From positions 186,001 to 250,000 of the forward strand of contig NZ_QCXY01000009.1 in the NCBI RefSeq assembly GCF_003347495.1: a stretch of 64,000 bases of DNA, given 5' to 3'. The notes under the pieces were generated by a model that worked only from the letters and a program-made list of their open reading frames with translations, did no database searches and was not told where the DNA came from. The stretch comes from Pleomorphovibrio marinus (GTDB lineage Bacteria; Bacteroidota; Bacteroidia; Cytophagales; Cyclobacteriaceae). Shown here piece after piece: positions 43,512 to 52,764 of the stretch (position 1 is its first letter; every line of letters starts with the position of its first letter). The position numbers and the translations under genes were made by a program.

Positions 43512-43661
43512 ATTGCTAACCAAAGACTTTTTCGGAAAGTAAGGTTTTCTCGATTTTATCATGAATTGGAACGTAGGGTAAACAGTAAAATCAGCGTTAT
43601 CTGCGGGAGAAGTTTTTGAGTTTTATACTGTGCATTATTATAGGGATGACTAGTATTGGGC

Positions 43662-43692
43662 TTTTGAGTAGGAGGAATAAAAATTACCTTTG
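43662..43692 (+). promoter_or_regulatory. Promoter of the DUF4403 gene
   Basis: TTTTG (43662-43666) and a perfect -7 box TACCTTTG (43685-43692) are separated by 18 bases, the Bacteroidota sigma-A arrangement. The predicted start site near 43698 gives a leader of about 70 bases and supports ATG 43768. It separates this gene from the FlhA-like pair. Confidence 0.62.
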
Positions 43693-43767
43693 CGGGCACC
43701 AACAGCCCTTGGAAAAGAAATTATTTTGTTTCACAACTTTATTTGGAGGTATATTCGTTATTCCATT

Positions 43768-45177
43768 ATGAATAAAAATTTCAGTCGAACCCTTTTGGTC
43801 TTACTTGTCAGCACAGGCCTTTCACTTCTTTTTTCCTGTAAAAGGATCAATCCGGATAAACCTCCACTAGCCGGGGAAAGCCACCAACTGCCAAAGGCCT
43901 CCTCGGAGGTCAACCTATCGCTCAGCATCCCATTGGCAAAACTGGAGAAAGAGCTCAACCAAAACCTGCAAGGAAGGCTCTTTTCGGAAAGGGGCCTGGA
44001 AATCGCATCAGGGCTTTTTTCGGACGTGGATGTGGACAAAACCGGACAAATCGTCCTAAGGGCAATAGAAGGGGGAAGACTCCGGCTTTCAATGCCTGTG
44101 CATCTGGATGGAAAGGTCAAACTAGAAAAAAAGATCTTCGGCCAACCTGTTTCCGCTTCCCTGCCTTTTGAAGAAAATCTGACCCCCCAAGTCAGCTTCA
44201 AACCCGGAATAGATAAAAATTGGAATGTCACCATTATGGATCTAGAGCTAGAAAGCTGGGGAAAACCCCTTACCTATAACTTACTGGGATATGAGGTGAA
44301 CCTAGAACCCCTGATAAAAAAACAACTTAAGACCTTGATTGAGCAGGAGCTGGTAAGCCAGGGCCTAAATAGACTTAGCCTCAAAAAGCTGGCTGAGCAA
44401 ACTTGGCAAGCCTATGGCCAGCCTATCCACCTTAAAAACGACCAGATGGACCTGTTCATGGTGACTATCCCGGAAAAAATGAGGATTCAAGAGGAGTTTA
44501 CAATGGACCAGCATTTGGTCTTAAACATCGGCATGGAGGGGGAAGTACTCAGCCAGGTAGGCAGCCCTCCGGCCATGGGCAAAAACGGGCTCCCGGATGT
44601 CAGCCCCAACTCCTCCACTTCCAGCCAAATGGAAATCACCCTTCCCTTAGCTCTTTCTTACAAGACCATTTCCAACTACCTCAACCAGGAGATGGTGGGA
44701 AAAAGCTTCAGGGTGGATAGCAAAACCCAATTGATCCCAGCCTCTTTTTCCACCCAACCCTACGGCAGCAAGGCCTTAGTAAGCATGGAGTTCAATGCCA
44801 TTCGGGAAAATAAAAGAGACATTGAAGGGGTGCTGCACCTGGTGGGCAAGCCCGTCTTTGATCCCGAAAGGGAAGCCATCGTTTTCGAAGAGGTGGAATT
44901 TGAGATCAATACCGCCAACTTTCTTACCAATTCCGCTAATTGGTTAAAGCGGAGAAAAATACTCAATGCTATTGAAAAGCAGGCCGTTTTCCCCATCGGG
45001 GAATATATGGCCGAAGCAAAAAAAGAACTGGAACAAATAGGCACCTGGCAAACTGCCTTTGCCAATATCGGTCTTCAAAACCCCATCCTTTCTGTGGCAG
45101 GGATCTATCCTACGGAGGAGGACATCCGCATGTACGTGAAATCCAGCGGAGATATTCAGGTGCAACTGAAACCATAA
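43768..45177 (+). CDS. DUF4403 family lipoprotein
   Basis: A 469-residue lipoprotein. I start at ATG 43768 (MNKNFSRTLLVLLVS), giving a signal ending LLFSC (Cys near 23); the longer frame from 43690 begins upstream of the predicted transcription start. The body fits DUF4403, a beta-rich family of envelope proteins in Bacteroidota and Proteobacteria: INIPLAKLEKELN-like openings (SLSIPLAKLEKELNQNL) occur twice, the second as TLPLALSYKTISNYLNQ, which is typical of the duplicated lipid-binding-like (BPI/SMP-like) domain. Its job is unknown, perhaps lipid or hydrophobic ligand handling. It is convergent with the exonuclease gene, one base apart. Confidence 0.82.
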   Translation: MNKNFSRTLLVLLVSTGLSLLFSCKRINPDKPPLAGESHQLPKASSEVNLSLSIPLAKLEKELNQNLQGRLFSERGLEIASGLFSDVDVDKTGQIVLRAIEGGRLRLSMPVHLDGKVKLEKKIFGQPVSASLPFEENLTPQVSFKPGIDKNWNVTIMDLELESWGKPLTYNLLGYEVNLEPLIKKQLKTLIEQELVSQGLNRLSLKKLAEQTWQAYGQPIHLKNDQMDLFMVTIPEKMRIQEEFTMDQHLVLNIGMEGEVLSQVGSPPAMGKNGLPDVSPNSSTSSQMEITLPLALSYKTISNYLNQEMVGKSFRVDSKTQLIPASFSTQPYGSKALVSMEFNAIRENKRDIEGVLHLVGKPVFDPEREAIVFEEVEFEINTANFLTNSANWLKRRKILNAIEKQAVFPIGEYMAEAKKELEQIGTWQTAFANIGLQNPILSVAGIYPTEEDIRMYVKSSGDIQVQLKP

Positions 45178-45178
45178 C

Positions 45179-45853
45179 TTACCCCATAAGGTCAGCATAA
45201 GTCAAAATACCTGCTCCTCTAGCCGACTTTAACAGTCTTATTAATAATTGTGCGGTAAGCAGTGCATCCCCCGCGGCCGTATGCCTATCCTCTAAGGGAA
45301 TTCGGAATCGGCTACAAAGCTTGTCCAAAGAATAGCGTTTGTACTCCACCATCCTGGGGTCAAAGTGAGGCCCCATATCCAACCTTATGGCCAAATCCAT
45401 GGTGTCCAGACGAGGTGAGTTGATTTTTCTGAGGCCAAAGGAGCGACCTGCCTTCTCCATCATGGAAAGGTCAAATCCCAGATGATGCCCCACAAGGATT
45501 TTTCCTTCCGCATCAGCCAAAAACTCCCTAACCATCCTTTCCCTACTTACTGTAAGAGATTGGTTTACGATCTCATGTACCTTTATGGCCTCCTTGCCCA
45601 GTTTTTTGGTTTTCAGGTAGTATTCTTTTGCTGATTGCACAGGAATGGTCAACCTTCGTACCTCTATAGAACCAAAAGAAAGAATAAAATCCCTTTTAGG
45701 GTCCAGTCCCGTGGTTTCCGTGTCGACCACCAGAAAGCTGAGTTCCTCAATCCGCCTGCTATTTGGTATTTTTCTCTCCGAATGCTCTTTGAACCTCAGC
45801 ACAAAATCCCTGGGTTTGATTCTCCTGATACCGAAAAGTGAAGACCAATCCAT
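45179..45853 (-). CDS. DEDDh 3'-5' exonuclease (DnaQ-like)
   Basis: A 224-residue exonuclease of the DNA polymerase III epsilon type. The acidic residues are in VVDTETTGLDP (Exo I, Asp and Glu near 48-50), LVGHHLGFDLSMME (Exo II) and RHTAAGDALLTAQL (Exo III with the DEDDh His). In this operon position, after acetate genes and a cNMP/CBS/nucleotidyltransferase protein, such an exonuclease is a recurrent but unexplained companion; it may act on a nucleotide or RNA rather than in replication. Its ATG overlaps the stop of the upstream gene by one base (TGATG), so translation is likely coupled. Confidence 0.9.
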   Translation of the reverse strand: MDWSSLFGIRRIKPRDFVLRFKEHSERKIPNSRRIEELSFLVVDTETTGLDPKRDFILSFGSIEVRRLTIPVQSAKEYYLKTKKLGKEAIKVHEIVNQSLTVSRERMVREFLADAEGKILVGHHLGFDLSMMEKAGRSFGLRKINSPRLDTMDLAIRLDMGPHFDPRMVEYKRYSLDKLCSRFRIPLEDRHTAAGDALLTAQLLIRLLKSARGAGILTYADLMG

Positions 45854-47802
45854 CAGCTACCAAAGTAATCCAACTGAAACCTTACCCTTATCATCTTTTG
45901 CAATTCCTCAATGGGCAAAAAGGCGTTTTTAAGTAGTTGTCGCTGCAATTTCCCCAGCTTTTCGGGTTGTATATACCTTCCTGAGGATTGTGTTTCCAAT
46001 CCTTCTATAGCCCTTATTCGCATGAATATCTCATAGGCCTGGCCAGCTTCTAGAAACAAAGCCTCCTGTTTTGGCTCTAGGGTAGCCAGCATTTCATAGC
46101 GCTTGAAGGTATTATTGATCCCCACCGCCCTATGGCTAAGTACTAAGAGCCTACCCATATCTGCTAAGGGCATCATTGCCCTTAACTTAATATCGAACTT
46201 ATCTCTATGTTCTCCTGATTTTTCCACCAGAAAATTCCTGAAAAACCCCAATGGAGGAGGATTAAGTAAGGCATTTTTAGCCAAAAAATTGAGAAACAAC
46301 TTGTGTTTTTCTATTTCCCCGTAAATGTGCGAGGTTAAGGCCTCTGCTAATTCAGATTTTCCCGCCACAGGCCTGAAATCAAAAAAGACGGTGGCCATCA
46401 TAAGGGAGGGCTGGTCGGGTTCTCTAATCCATTTGCTGAAGTAGCCCTTCCATACCGACAGGGGCTGGCACCAACGCGGGTTATTGGCCATCATTTCTGC
46501 GGGGCAAGTATGAAAACCACATGCAAGTAACACGTCAATAACATCCCTGGCGATCAGGTGAAAATAATTGGAAGCTGTTTGTTCCAAGGCTTTCGGAACG
46601 TCTTCGAAGATGATGGCGTTGTCCAAGTCAGTCCGGAGCAATTGCTCCCCTCTTCCCTCCGACCCCAAGCCCAAAAAGCAAAACCCAACATCCTGCATTT
46701 CAGGAAATTCCTCTTTATGGATGGATTGAGCCATACTCATGGCCCTCTGTACGATTACGTCATTGATCTCTGTGATAATGCCTGCCACAAAGTCTATACT
46801 CACCTCATTTTCCAAATAATACTTCAATAAGGCCTCAGACTGCTGCCTTAACTGGGCAATTTCCTTTACCTCTAGGCTATGTTGGAGGGTATTGATGATT
46901 ACTGCTGGGCTGTTACCCTGTGAAAGCAAAATGTCATGGTTGGAGATAAGACCCACCATGGGACTGGCGACTGAACCATCTTCTGTGATAAGTAAATGGT
47001 GAACCCGATTCTTGACCATTTTCAGATATGCCTGGGCAAAATCCACCTGCTGTGCAATGGTGATCACGGGACTACTCATGATGTACTCCACCTTAGTGGT
47101 ATAAGGAAGTCCTTTAGCGATAAGCCTTTTTCTTAAATCCTTATCCGTGACAATTCCCAAGGCATAGTTTTGTTCATTTCTCACCACAATGGATCCTATG
47201 CTTTTTTCACTCATCGTCCTGGCTGCCTCCCCAACGGAAGTTCCCTTGAGGCAAGAAATCACGGGGGAGGAGAACTTAAGTCCGGATTGGCCAGAAAACA
47301 TCAACAATCCCGTGTCCTTGGTGGGATCATTAAAAAGTGTCCTGGCCTTTTTGGAGGAAGAAAGGTCTGAACGTACCACCACCTGCCCAGAGGCAAAACC
47401 CGCAGCAAAATAAGTGGCTACCCTGCTGTTTTCCTTTAGAATAGCCTCAAACACCTGAACGGGAATGGCATAAACCAAACTGTTTTCATTGGCTTGGGCA
47501 TGAAGGATATAAGGCCGCTTTCCAAGGAGTGCCAAAACCCCAAAAACATCCCCTTCATCGCAATATTCTACAGTGGTGGCCTGTCCCTCCCTTTCTTCAT
47601 TGAGGCTGATGGCTCCCTCCTTCACAATAAAAAAATGAGGCCGGGCAGGGTCTCCCTTTCTAAAGAGGTATTCCCCCTCTTCGAAGTACATCACTTCCAC
47701 CCCTGTGGCCACAGCAAACAAGGTTTCCTCTTTTAGGAAACTAAAAGGGGGGTATTTTTGCAAAAACTCCTTAACCCGATTGACAATGACGTTTTTTGCC
47801 AT
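45853..47802 (-). CDS. cNMP-binding/CBS/DUF294 nucleotidyltransferase-like regulator
   Basis: A 649-residue cytoplasmic protein with four parts. Residues about 18-135 form a cyclic-nucleotide-binding domain (MYFEEGEYLFRKGDPA, EGDVFGVLALLG). About 175-295 are two CBS domains (SIGSIVVRNEQNYALGIVTD, and HHLLITEDGSVASPMVGLIS). About 330-480 are a DUF294 nucleotidyltransferase core with GSEGRGEQ and TDLDNA. The C-terminal DUF294 helical domain ends at 649. Family members resemble GlnD-type uridylyltransferases and are thought to sense energy or adenine nucleotides. It lies between acs and the exonuclease gene, as in many acetate operons, so it may regulate acetyl-CoA synthesis or the symporter. 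Confidence 0.9.
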   Translation of the reverse strand: MAKNVIVNRVKEFLQKYPPFSFLKEETLFAVATGVEVMYFEEGEYLFRKGDPARPHFFIVKEGAISLNEEREGQATTVEYCDEGDVFGVLALLGKRPYILHAQANENSLVYAIPVQVFEAILKENSRVATYFAAGFASGQVVVRSDLSSSKKARTLFNDPTKDTGLLMFSGQSGLKFSSPVISCLKGTSVGEAARTMSEKSIGSIVVRNEQNYALGIVTDKDLRKRLIAKGLPYTTKVEYIMSSPVITIAQQVDFAQAYLKMVKNRVHHLLITEDGSVASPMVGLISNHDILLSQGNSPAVIINTLQHSLEVKEIAQLRQQSEALLKYYLENEVSIDFVAGIITEINDVIVQRAMSMAQSIHKEEFPEMQDVGFCFLGLGSEGRGEQLLRTDLDNAIIFEDVPKALEQTASNYFHLIARDVIDVLLACGFHTCPAEMMANNPRWCQPLSVWKGYFSKWIREPDQPSLMMATVFFDFRPVAGKSELAEALTSHIYGEIEKHKLFLNFLAKNALLNPPPLGFFRNFLVEKSGEHRDKFDIKLRAMMPLADMGRLLVLSHRAVGINNTFKRYEMLATLEPKQEALFLEAGQAYEIFMRIRAIEGLETQSSGRYIQPEKLGKLQRQLLKNAFLPIEELQKMIRVRFQLDYFGS

Positions 47803-47896
47803 ACTAATAGTGGTTTCAGCGTAAAGGCATAAAAGGCGGAACCCAAGGACAAAAATGCCCCTGAAATCCCGCCATAGGTCTGTTCTCCTGATAAGA

Positions 47897-49795
47897 TTAC
47901 TCTACTCTTCCCTCAATAATTTGTTCCACAACTTCTGGGTCCAAAAGGGTAGAAGTGTCGCCAAGGTTGTCCATGTTACCTTCTGCTACTTTTCTCAATA
48001 TCCTCCTCATGATTTTTCCAGATCTGGTCTTGGGCAGACCTGATACTATCTGGATTTTATCCGGTTTGGCTATGGGGCCAATAATCTTGGTAACGGTATC
48101 CTTTATTTCTCCAACCAAGTTTTCCTTTGTTCTGTTTTTCATATCGCAGATCACATAGGCATAAATACCTTGACCTTTGACTTGGTGAGGGTATCCTACC
48201 ACAGCGGATTCTACCACAAGGGGGTGCTCATTGATGGCATTTTCCACCTCTGCAGTTCCCATTCTGTGGCCAGAGACATTGATCACATCATCCACGCGGC
48301 CAAGGATCCTGTAATAGCCGTCGTGGTCACGCTTCACTCCATCACCAGTGAAATAATGGTTTTTGTACGTGGCAAAATAGGTTTGCTTGCATCGCTCATG
48401 ATCCCCATAGGTAGTCCTGATCATGCCTGGCCATGGAAACTTAATACAGAGGTTCCCTTCCACAGAATTCCCGGTAAGTTCGTTGCCTTCGGGGTCCATA
48501 ATGGCCAGTTGCACTCCTGGTAAGGGCAAGGTAGCATAAGCGGGTTTGGTTGGGGTGATCCCCGCTAAGGGTGAAACCATTATCCCTCCCGTCTCCGTCT
48601 GCCACCAAGTGTCTACTATAGGGCATCGGGTCTTGCCTATATGGGTATGGTACCAGTGCCAGGCTTCCTCGTTGATAGGTTCCCCCACTGATCCCAAAAC
48701 TTTTAGTGATTTCAGGGAGTAGGGTTTGATGGGGTCTGTACCCTTTGCCTGTAGGGCTCGAATGGCAGTGGGTGCTGTATAAAACTGGTTTACTTTATAT
48801 TTGTCCACAATGGACCAAAACCGTCCTGCATCCGGATAGGTAGGCACCCCTTCAAACATGATGGAGGTGGCTCCTGCCAATAGAGGCCCGTACACAATGT
48901 AGGAGTGGCCTGTGATCCAGCCAATATCCGCGGTGCACCAATACACATCCCCAGGGGAGTACTGGAAGACATTTTCGAAACTGTATTTGGAATAGACCAT
49001 GTATCCCCCACAAGTATGTACCACGCCTTTGGGTTTACCGGTGGAGCCGGAGGTATAAAGGATAAAAAGTAAATCCTCGCTATCCATCTCGGCTGCCTCG
49101 TTTTCTGCTGAGACTCCCTCTAGGCTTTCATGCCACCAGTAGTCCCTACCGGATTTCATATCCACTTCTGTTTTGGTCCTTTGATACACGATTACCGATT
49201 CCACCGTCGAGGTTTTCTCCAAGGCCTCATCCACCACAGCCTTTACAGGTATAGATTTGGAACCCCTAAAATTGCCGTCGGAGGTGAGTACCATCTTAGC
49301 CTCGCAATCATTGATCCTGTCTGAAAGGGAGGTGCTGGAAAACCCGGCGAACACCACTGAGTGGACCGCCCCTACCCTAGCGCAGGCCAGCATTGCGATT
49401 GCGGCCTCTGGGACCATAGGCATATAAATGATTACTTTGTCGCCTTTCTTGACACCTTTCCCCAAAAGTACATTGGCAAACCGACAGACCTCCAAGTAAA
49501 GCTCCTTATAGGTCAATGTCCTGCCCTCCTCATCCGGTTCATTAGGCTCCCAAATAATAGCAGGCCTATCTCCCAAAGTATAAAGGTGTCGCTCTAAGAT
49601 ATTTTCGGTGATGTTAAGTTTGGCGTTCTGGAACCATTTTACATCCGGTCCGTCAAAGTCCCACTCCAACACTTTATCCCAGCGTTTTTTCCAATGAAAG
49701 GAATCGGCTACTCTGGCCCAAAATTCCTCAGGCTGTGCAATACTTTTCTGATATTCATGAAAATAACCACTAAGGGTGTGAATCCTATCACTCAT
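47897..49795 (-). CDS. acs: Acetyl-CoA synthetase (AMP-forming acetate-CoA ligase)
   Basis: A 632-residue enzyme, close to the usual 640-650. It activates acetate with ATP and CoA in the cytoplasm. The AMP-binding signature YTSGSTGKPKGVVHT is at about 261-275, WWQTETGG at about 399-406, and DDVINVSGHRMGTAEVE near 515. The C-terminal LPKTRSGKIMRRI contains the lysine that Pat-type acetyltransferases modify, so control by acetylation is possible. It is preceded by the symporter and its small subunit and followed by the regulator and exonuclease genes, all minus strand. The start MSDRIHTLSGYF is well placed. Confidence 0.96.
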   Translation of the reverse strand: MSDRIHTLSGYFHEYQKSIAQPEEFWARVADSFHWKKRWDKVLEWDFDGPDVKWFQNAKLNITENILERHLYTLGDRPAIIWEPNEPDEEGRTLTYKELYLEVCRFANVLLGKGVKKGDKVIIYMPMVPEAAIAMLACARVGAVHSVVFAGFSSTSLSDRINDCEAKMVLTSDGNFRGSKSIPVKAVVDEALEKTSTVESVIVYQRTKTEVDMKSGRDYWWHESLEGVSAENEAAEMDSEDLLFILYTSGSTGKPKGVVHTCGGYMVYSKYSFENVFQYSPGDVYWCTADIGWITGHSYIVYGPLLAGATSIMFEGVPTYPDAGRFWSIVDKYKVNQFYTAPTAIRALQAKGTDPIKPYSLKSLKVLGSVGEPINEEAWHWYHTHIGKTRCPIVDTWWQTETGGIMVSPLAGITPTKPAYATLPLPGVQLAIMDPEGNELTGNSVEGNLCIKFPWPGMIRTTYGDHERCKQTYFATYKNHYFTGDGVKRDHDGYYRILGRVDDVINVSGHRMGTAEVENAINEHPLVVESAVVGYPHQVKGQGIYAYVICDMKNRTKENLVGEIKDTVTKIIGPIAKPDKIQIVSGLPKTRSGKIMRRILRKVAEGNMDNLGDTSTLLDPEVVEQIIEGRVE

Positions 49796-49867
49796 AACTC
49801 AATTTATTTTAGGTTTTGATAACGTTAAAATAGCTTATTTTTTCCATAAATCAGGCATGTATCTAGA

Positions 49868-51553
49868 CTAGTGGTCGTGGGCGGATCCCGCCCCCCTTGG
49901 AATCCTGATATCTTGTATGATATCCTGTACCTTTTGGGGAGGAGCCGGTGTGACCATTGAAACCAAATAGCAAACCAGGAAATTGATCGCCATCCCCAAA
50001 GAGCCTATACCTTCCGGGGAAACACCAAACCACCAATGCTCCATGGTGTTAAGCTCAGGATGAATGAATTTAAAATAGATGATATAGCTCAGAGTGAAAA
50101 TTAAACCACAAAGCATCCCGGCTATGGCCCCCTCCTTGTTCATGCGGGTGGAGAATATTCCCATGATGATTACTGGGAAAAAGGATGCCGCAGCAAGCCC
50201 AAAGGCAAATGCCACTACTTCCGCCACAAAACCAGGGGGATTTACCCCAAAATAACCGGCAATGACCACCGCTGTGGCCGCAGCTATCCTAGCGATCAAC
50301 AATTCCCTTTTTTCGGTCATGGAGGGGGAAAAGGTCCTAAAAAGGTCCCTGGATACCGCAGTGGAGATGACCAAAAGTAAACCTGCGGCCGTGGAAAGGG
50401 CAGCGGCCATCCCTCCAGCTGCCACCAAACCAACCACCCAATTGGGCAGGTTGGCAATTTCTGGTGCTGCCAGCACCATGATGTCCTTGTCGATATTAAG
50501 TTCATTGGTGTCTTGATAGGGGGTATATTGGACAAACCCATCCCTATCCTTGTCCTCCACCGTAATCAGGTTGGTTTTTTGCCAATTACCCACCCACTCT
50601 GGAAGTTGGTCAACAGGTTGGCCTGCCACCGTGTCAATAGCATTATAAATCCCAAATGCAGCCACCGCAGGTGCCGTAGTGTATAAGATGGCAATAAAAA
50701 CCAATGCATATCCCGCTGATAAACGGGCATCTTTCACCCTAGGTACCGTAAAGAAACGAACGATCACGTGTGGCAAGCCAGCAGTACCCACCATCAGGGC
50801 CAGGGTGATAGCAAAAATATCAGCAGTTGGTTTGCGACCTGTGGTATATTCATGAAAGCCGAGGTCCGTAAGCACTCCGTCCAGTTTATCCAATAGGTAT
50901 TCCCCACCTTCCACAGTACCTCCTAAGCCCAGTTGGGGCACGGGATTGCTGGTCAACTGCATGGACACAAAGATAGCAGGGACCATAAAAGCAAAAATCA
51001 GCACACAGTATTGGGCAACTTGGGTATAGGTGATCCCCTTCATGCCCCCAAGAACCGCATAGAAAAACACTATGGTCATCCCTATGATCACACCAGTGTT
51101 GATATCCACCTCCAGATACCTAGAAAACACGATGCCCACCCCTCTCATTTGTCCGGCCACATAGGTGAATGAAATGAAGAGCGCACAGATCACTGCCACT
51201 ATTTTGGCCTTGTTCGAATAGTACCTGTCTCCCACAAAGTCAGGAACCGTGAATTTCCCGAACTTCCGGAGATAGGGGGCGAGCAGTAGGGCAAGCAAAA
51301 CATAGCCCCCGGTCCAGCCCATCAGGTAAACCGACCCATCATATCCTGAGAAGGCTATGATCCCGGCCATGGAAATAAAGGAGGCAGCAGACATCCAGTC
51401 CGCCGCCGTAGCCATGCCGTTGGCAAGGGGGGAAACCCCTCCTCCGGCGGTATAAAATTCCTTGGTGGAAGAAGCCTTCGTGTAAATGGCAATGCCAATG
51501 TAAATGGCAAAAGAAAACCCTACCAAAAGATAGGTCCAGGTTAATATATCCAT
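49868..51553 (-). CDS. Sodium:solute symporter (ActP/acetate-permease type)
   Basis: A 561-residue SSS-family transporter with about 13 membrane helices, the longer form usual for monocarboxylate/acetate permeases. GGGVSPLANGMATAADWMSAASF, read in part as GGGVSPLANGMA and ADWMSAASF, is the ActP-type N-terminal motif, and GGMKGITYTQVAQYCVLI is the SSS family signature near residue 170. An insertion with an acidic loop (EDKDRDGFVQYTPYQ) occurs mid-protein. It is paired with the DUF4212 gene (10 bases upstream) and followed by acs (72 bases), so acetate or another short monocarboxylate with Na+ is the likely substrate. Confidence 0.92.
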   Translation of the reverse strand: MDILTWTYLLVGFSFAIYIGIAIYTKASSTKEFYTAGGGVSPLANGMATAADWMSAASFISMAGIIAFSGYDGSVYLMGWTGGYVLLALLLAPYLRKFGKFTVPDFVGDRYYSNKAKIVAVICALFISFTYVAGQMRGVGIVFSRYLEVDINTGVIIGMTIVFFYAVLGGMKGITYTQVAQYCVLIFAFMVPAIFVSMQLTSNPVPQLGLGGTVEGGEYLLDKLDGVLTDLGFHEYTTGRKPTADIFAITLALMVGTAGLPHVIVRFFTVPRVKDARLSAGYALVFIAILYTTAPAVAAFGIYNAIDTVAGQPVDQLPEWVGNWQKTNLITVEDKDRDGFVQYTPYQDTNELNIDKDIMVLAAPEIANLPNWVVGLVAAGGMAAALSTAAGLLLVISTAVSRDLFRTFSPSMTEKRELLIARIAAATAVVIAGYFGVNPPGFVAEVVAFAFGLAAASFFPVIIMGIFSTRMNKEGAIAGMLCGLIFTLSYIIYFKFIHPELNTMEHWWFGVSPEGIGSLGMAINFLVCYLVSMVTPAPPQKVQDIIQDIRIPRGAGSAHDH

Positions 51554-51563
51554 GATTTTGGGG

Positions 51564-51827
51564 TTACTTTTCGTTTACATCAAACTCTTCATCCAATTTG
51601 TTCATCTTGTAAACATAAATAAAGATGAGGACTACAAAAGAAAAAATGGATCCCTGCTGGGCAAACCAAAACCCCAACTTGAAGCCTCCGACTCTGATGG
51701 CATTTAATGGTTCTACCATAAGAATACCGAAGCCAAAAGAAACTAGAAACCAGACGGCAAGCAGGGAAAGTACTATCCTAATGTTCCTTTTCCAATAGTA
51801 CTTCATTCGTTGTTTGTGTTCATCCAT
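51564..51827 (-). CDS. DUF4212 protein, small subunit of the symporter
   Basis: An 87-residue protein with two transmembrane helices (about 13-35 and 46-74) and the family start KYYWKRNIRIVLSLLAVW. The conserved GFKLGFWFAQQGS block is present. DUF4212 proteins are almost always encoded next to ActP-like symporters and are treated as their small subunit, similar to YjcH beside ActP. The gene starts the acetate block; upstream is a 190-base AT-rich gap that should hold the operon promoter. Confidence 0.92.
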   Translation of the reverse strand: MDEHKQRMKYYWKRNIRIVLSLLAVWFLVSFGFGILMVEPLNAIRVGGFKLGFWFAQQGSIFSFVVLIFIYVYKMNKLDEEFDVNEK

Positions 51828-52017
51828 GGTTTATGGGGAAAGTCATTGAAATAATAAACAAGACCACAAATTAAGCACAATTAATCATCTCCTCTAATTT
51901 AAATTGAAAGGTCCAGTTGAAAGTTGAATTTAACATTAAATTTTAAGCTAGTTAAATAAATCCAACAAAGAAAAGAAATAACTCCAAGTTCCAGAATAAC
52001 CATCGCTTTCACTTAAT

Positions 52018-52755
52018 TCAAATAATATATTCCGAAAGGATTGCCAATCCGGAAGCAAGCAGGATGATCAGGAGTTTTCTTAACTGAAACTTATGCTGGG
52101 GGCTGCTTTCAAAAAATATGGTGGTAGAAATATGCAGAAACCCTCCTGCCACCAATCCAAACAAAACGTTGATGGCTCCTGCCCCAATTACTGCGTTGCC
52201 ATAAAGCCAGTCCGTGGATAACATCCCAAGCGGTGAGGCCAATGAAAACAACACCAAAAGGATAAAGGTCTTTTTTTTGTTAAGCCTGGTGAGCAGTACG
52301 GCCACCAAGGCAAAAGCTTCTGGCATTTTATGAAGCAGAATACCTATTAACAGGGTCTCGCTCCCGTGATGGTGGTGCAGCAGGGTAGGTTGCTTGGACA
52401 AAAGGGTTCCTTCCAAAAAAGCATGAAGAAACAAGCCTATCATCAAGGTCCAAACTGAATTCCCCATACCGTGGCCACCAGGATGATGGATGTGCCCATG
52501 TTCAATCCCGGAGGATAAATAATCCAATACCTGCTGTAACAGGAACCCCAAGAGAACATAAAGCCCCATAAAGTAAGCCGATTCGTGGTCGGCAAACAAC
52601 TCGGGAAGCAAGTGCAGTATAGTGATGGAAAACAAATAGGCACCTGCAAAAATCAGGGCCATTTTAAAGTCCTTTTCCTTCCATTGGGGAATAAAGACCG
52701 CCAAGCTACCTGCCGCCAGTGAAGTGAAAAAAAGAATGATAAAGTTCCAGGTCAT
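52018..52755 (-). CDS. ZIP-family metal transporter
   Basis: A 245-residue membrane protein of the ZIP family with about seven or eight helices. Metal-site motifs are in helix 4, LFLHAFLEGTLLS, and helix 5, LLHKMPEAFALVAV (H-x-x-P-E). A histidine-rich loop precedes them (IEHGHIHHPGGHGMG and LLHHHHGSE), typical of zinc or iron transport. It would move a divalent metal into the cytoplasm. It is 9 bases downstream of apbE and likely co-transcribed with it. Confidence 0.88.
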   Translation of the reverse strand: MTWNFIILFFTSLAAGSLAVFIPQWKEKDFKMALIFAGAYLFSITILHLLPELFADHESAYFMGLYVLLGFLLQQVLDYLSSGIEHGHIHHPGGHGMGNSVWTLMIGLFLHAFLEGTLLSKQPTLLHHHHGSETLLIGILLHKMPEAFALVAVLLTRLNKKKTFILLVLFSLASPLGMLSTDWLYGNAVIGAGAINVLFGLVAGGFLHISTTIFFESSPQHKFQLRKLLIILLASGLAILSEYII

Positions 52756-52764
52756 AATAATTGG

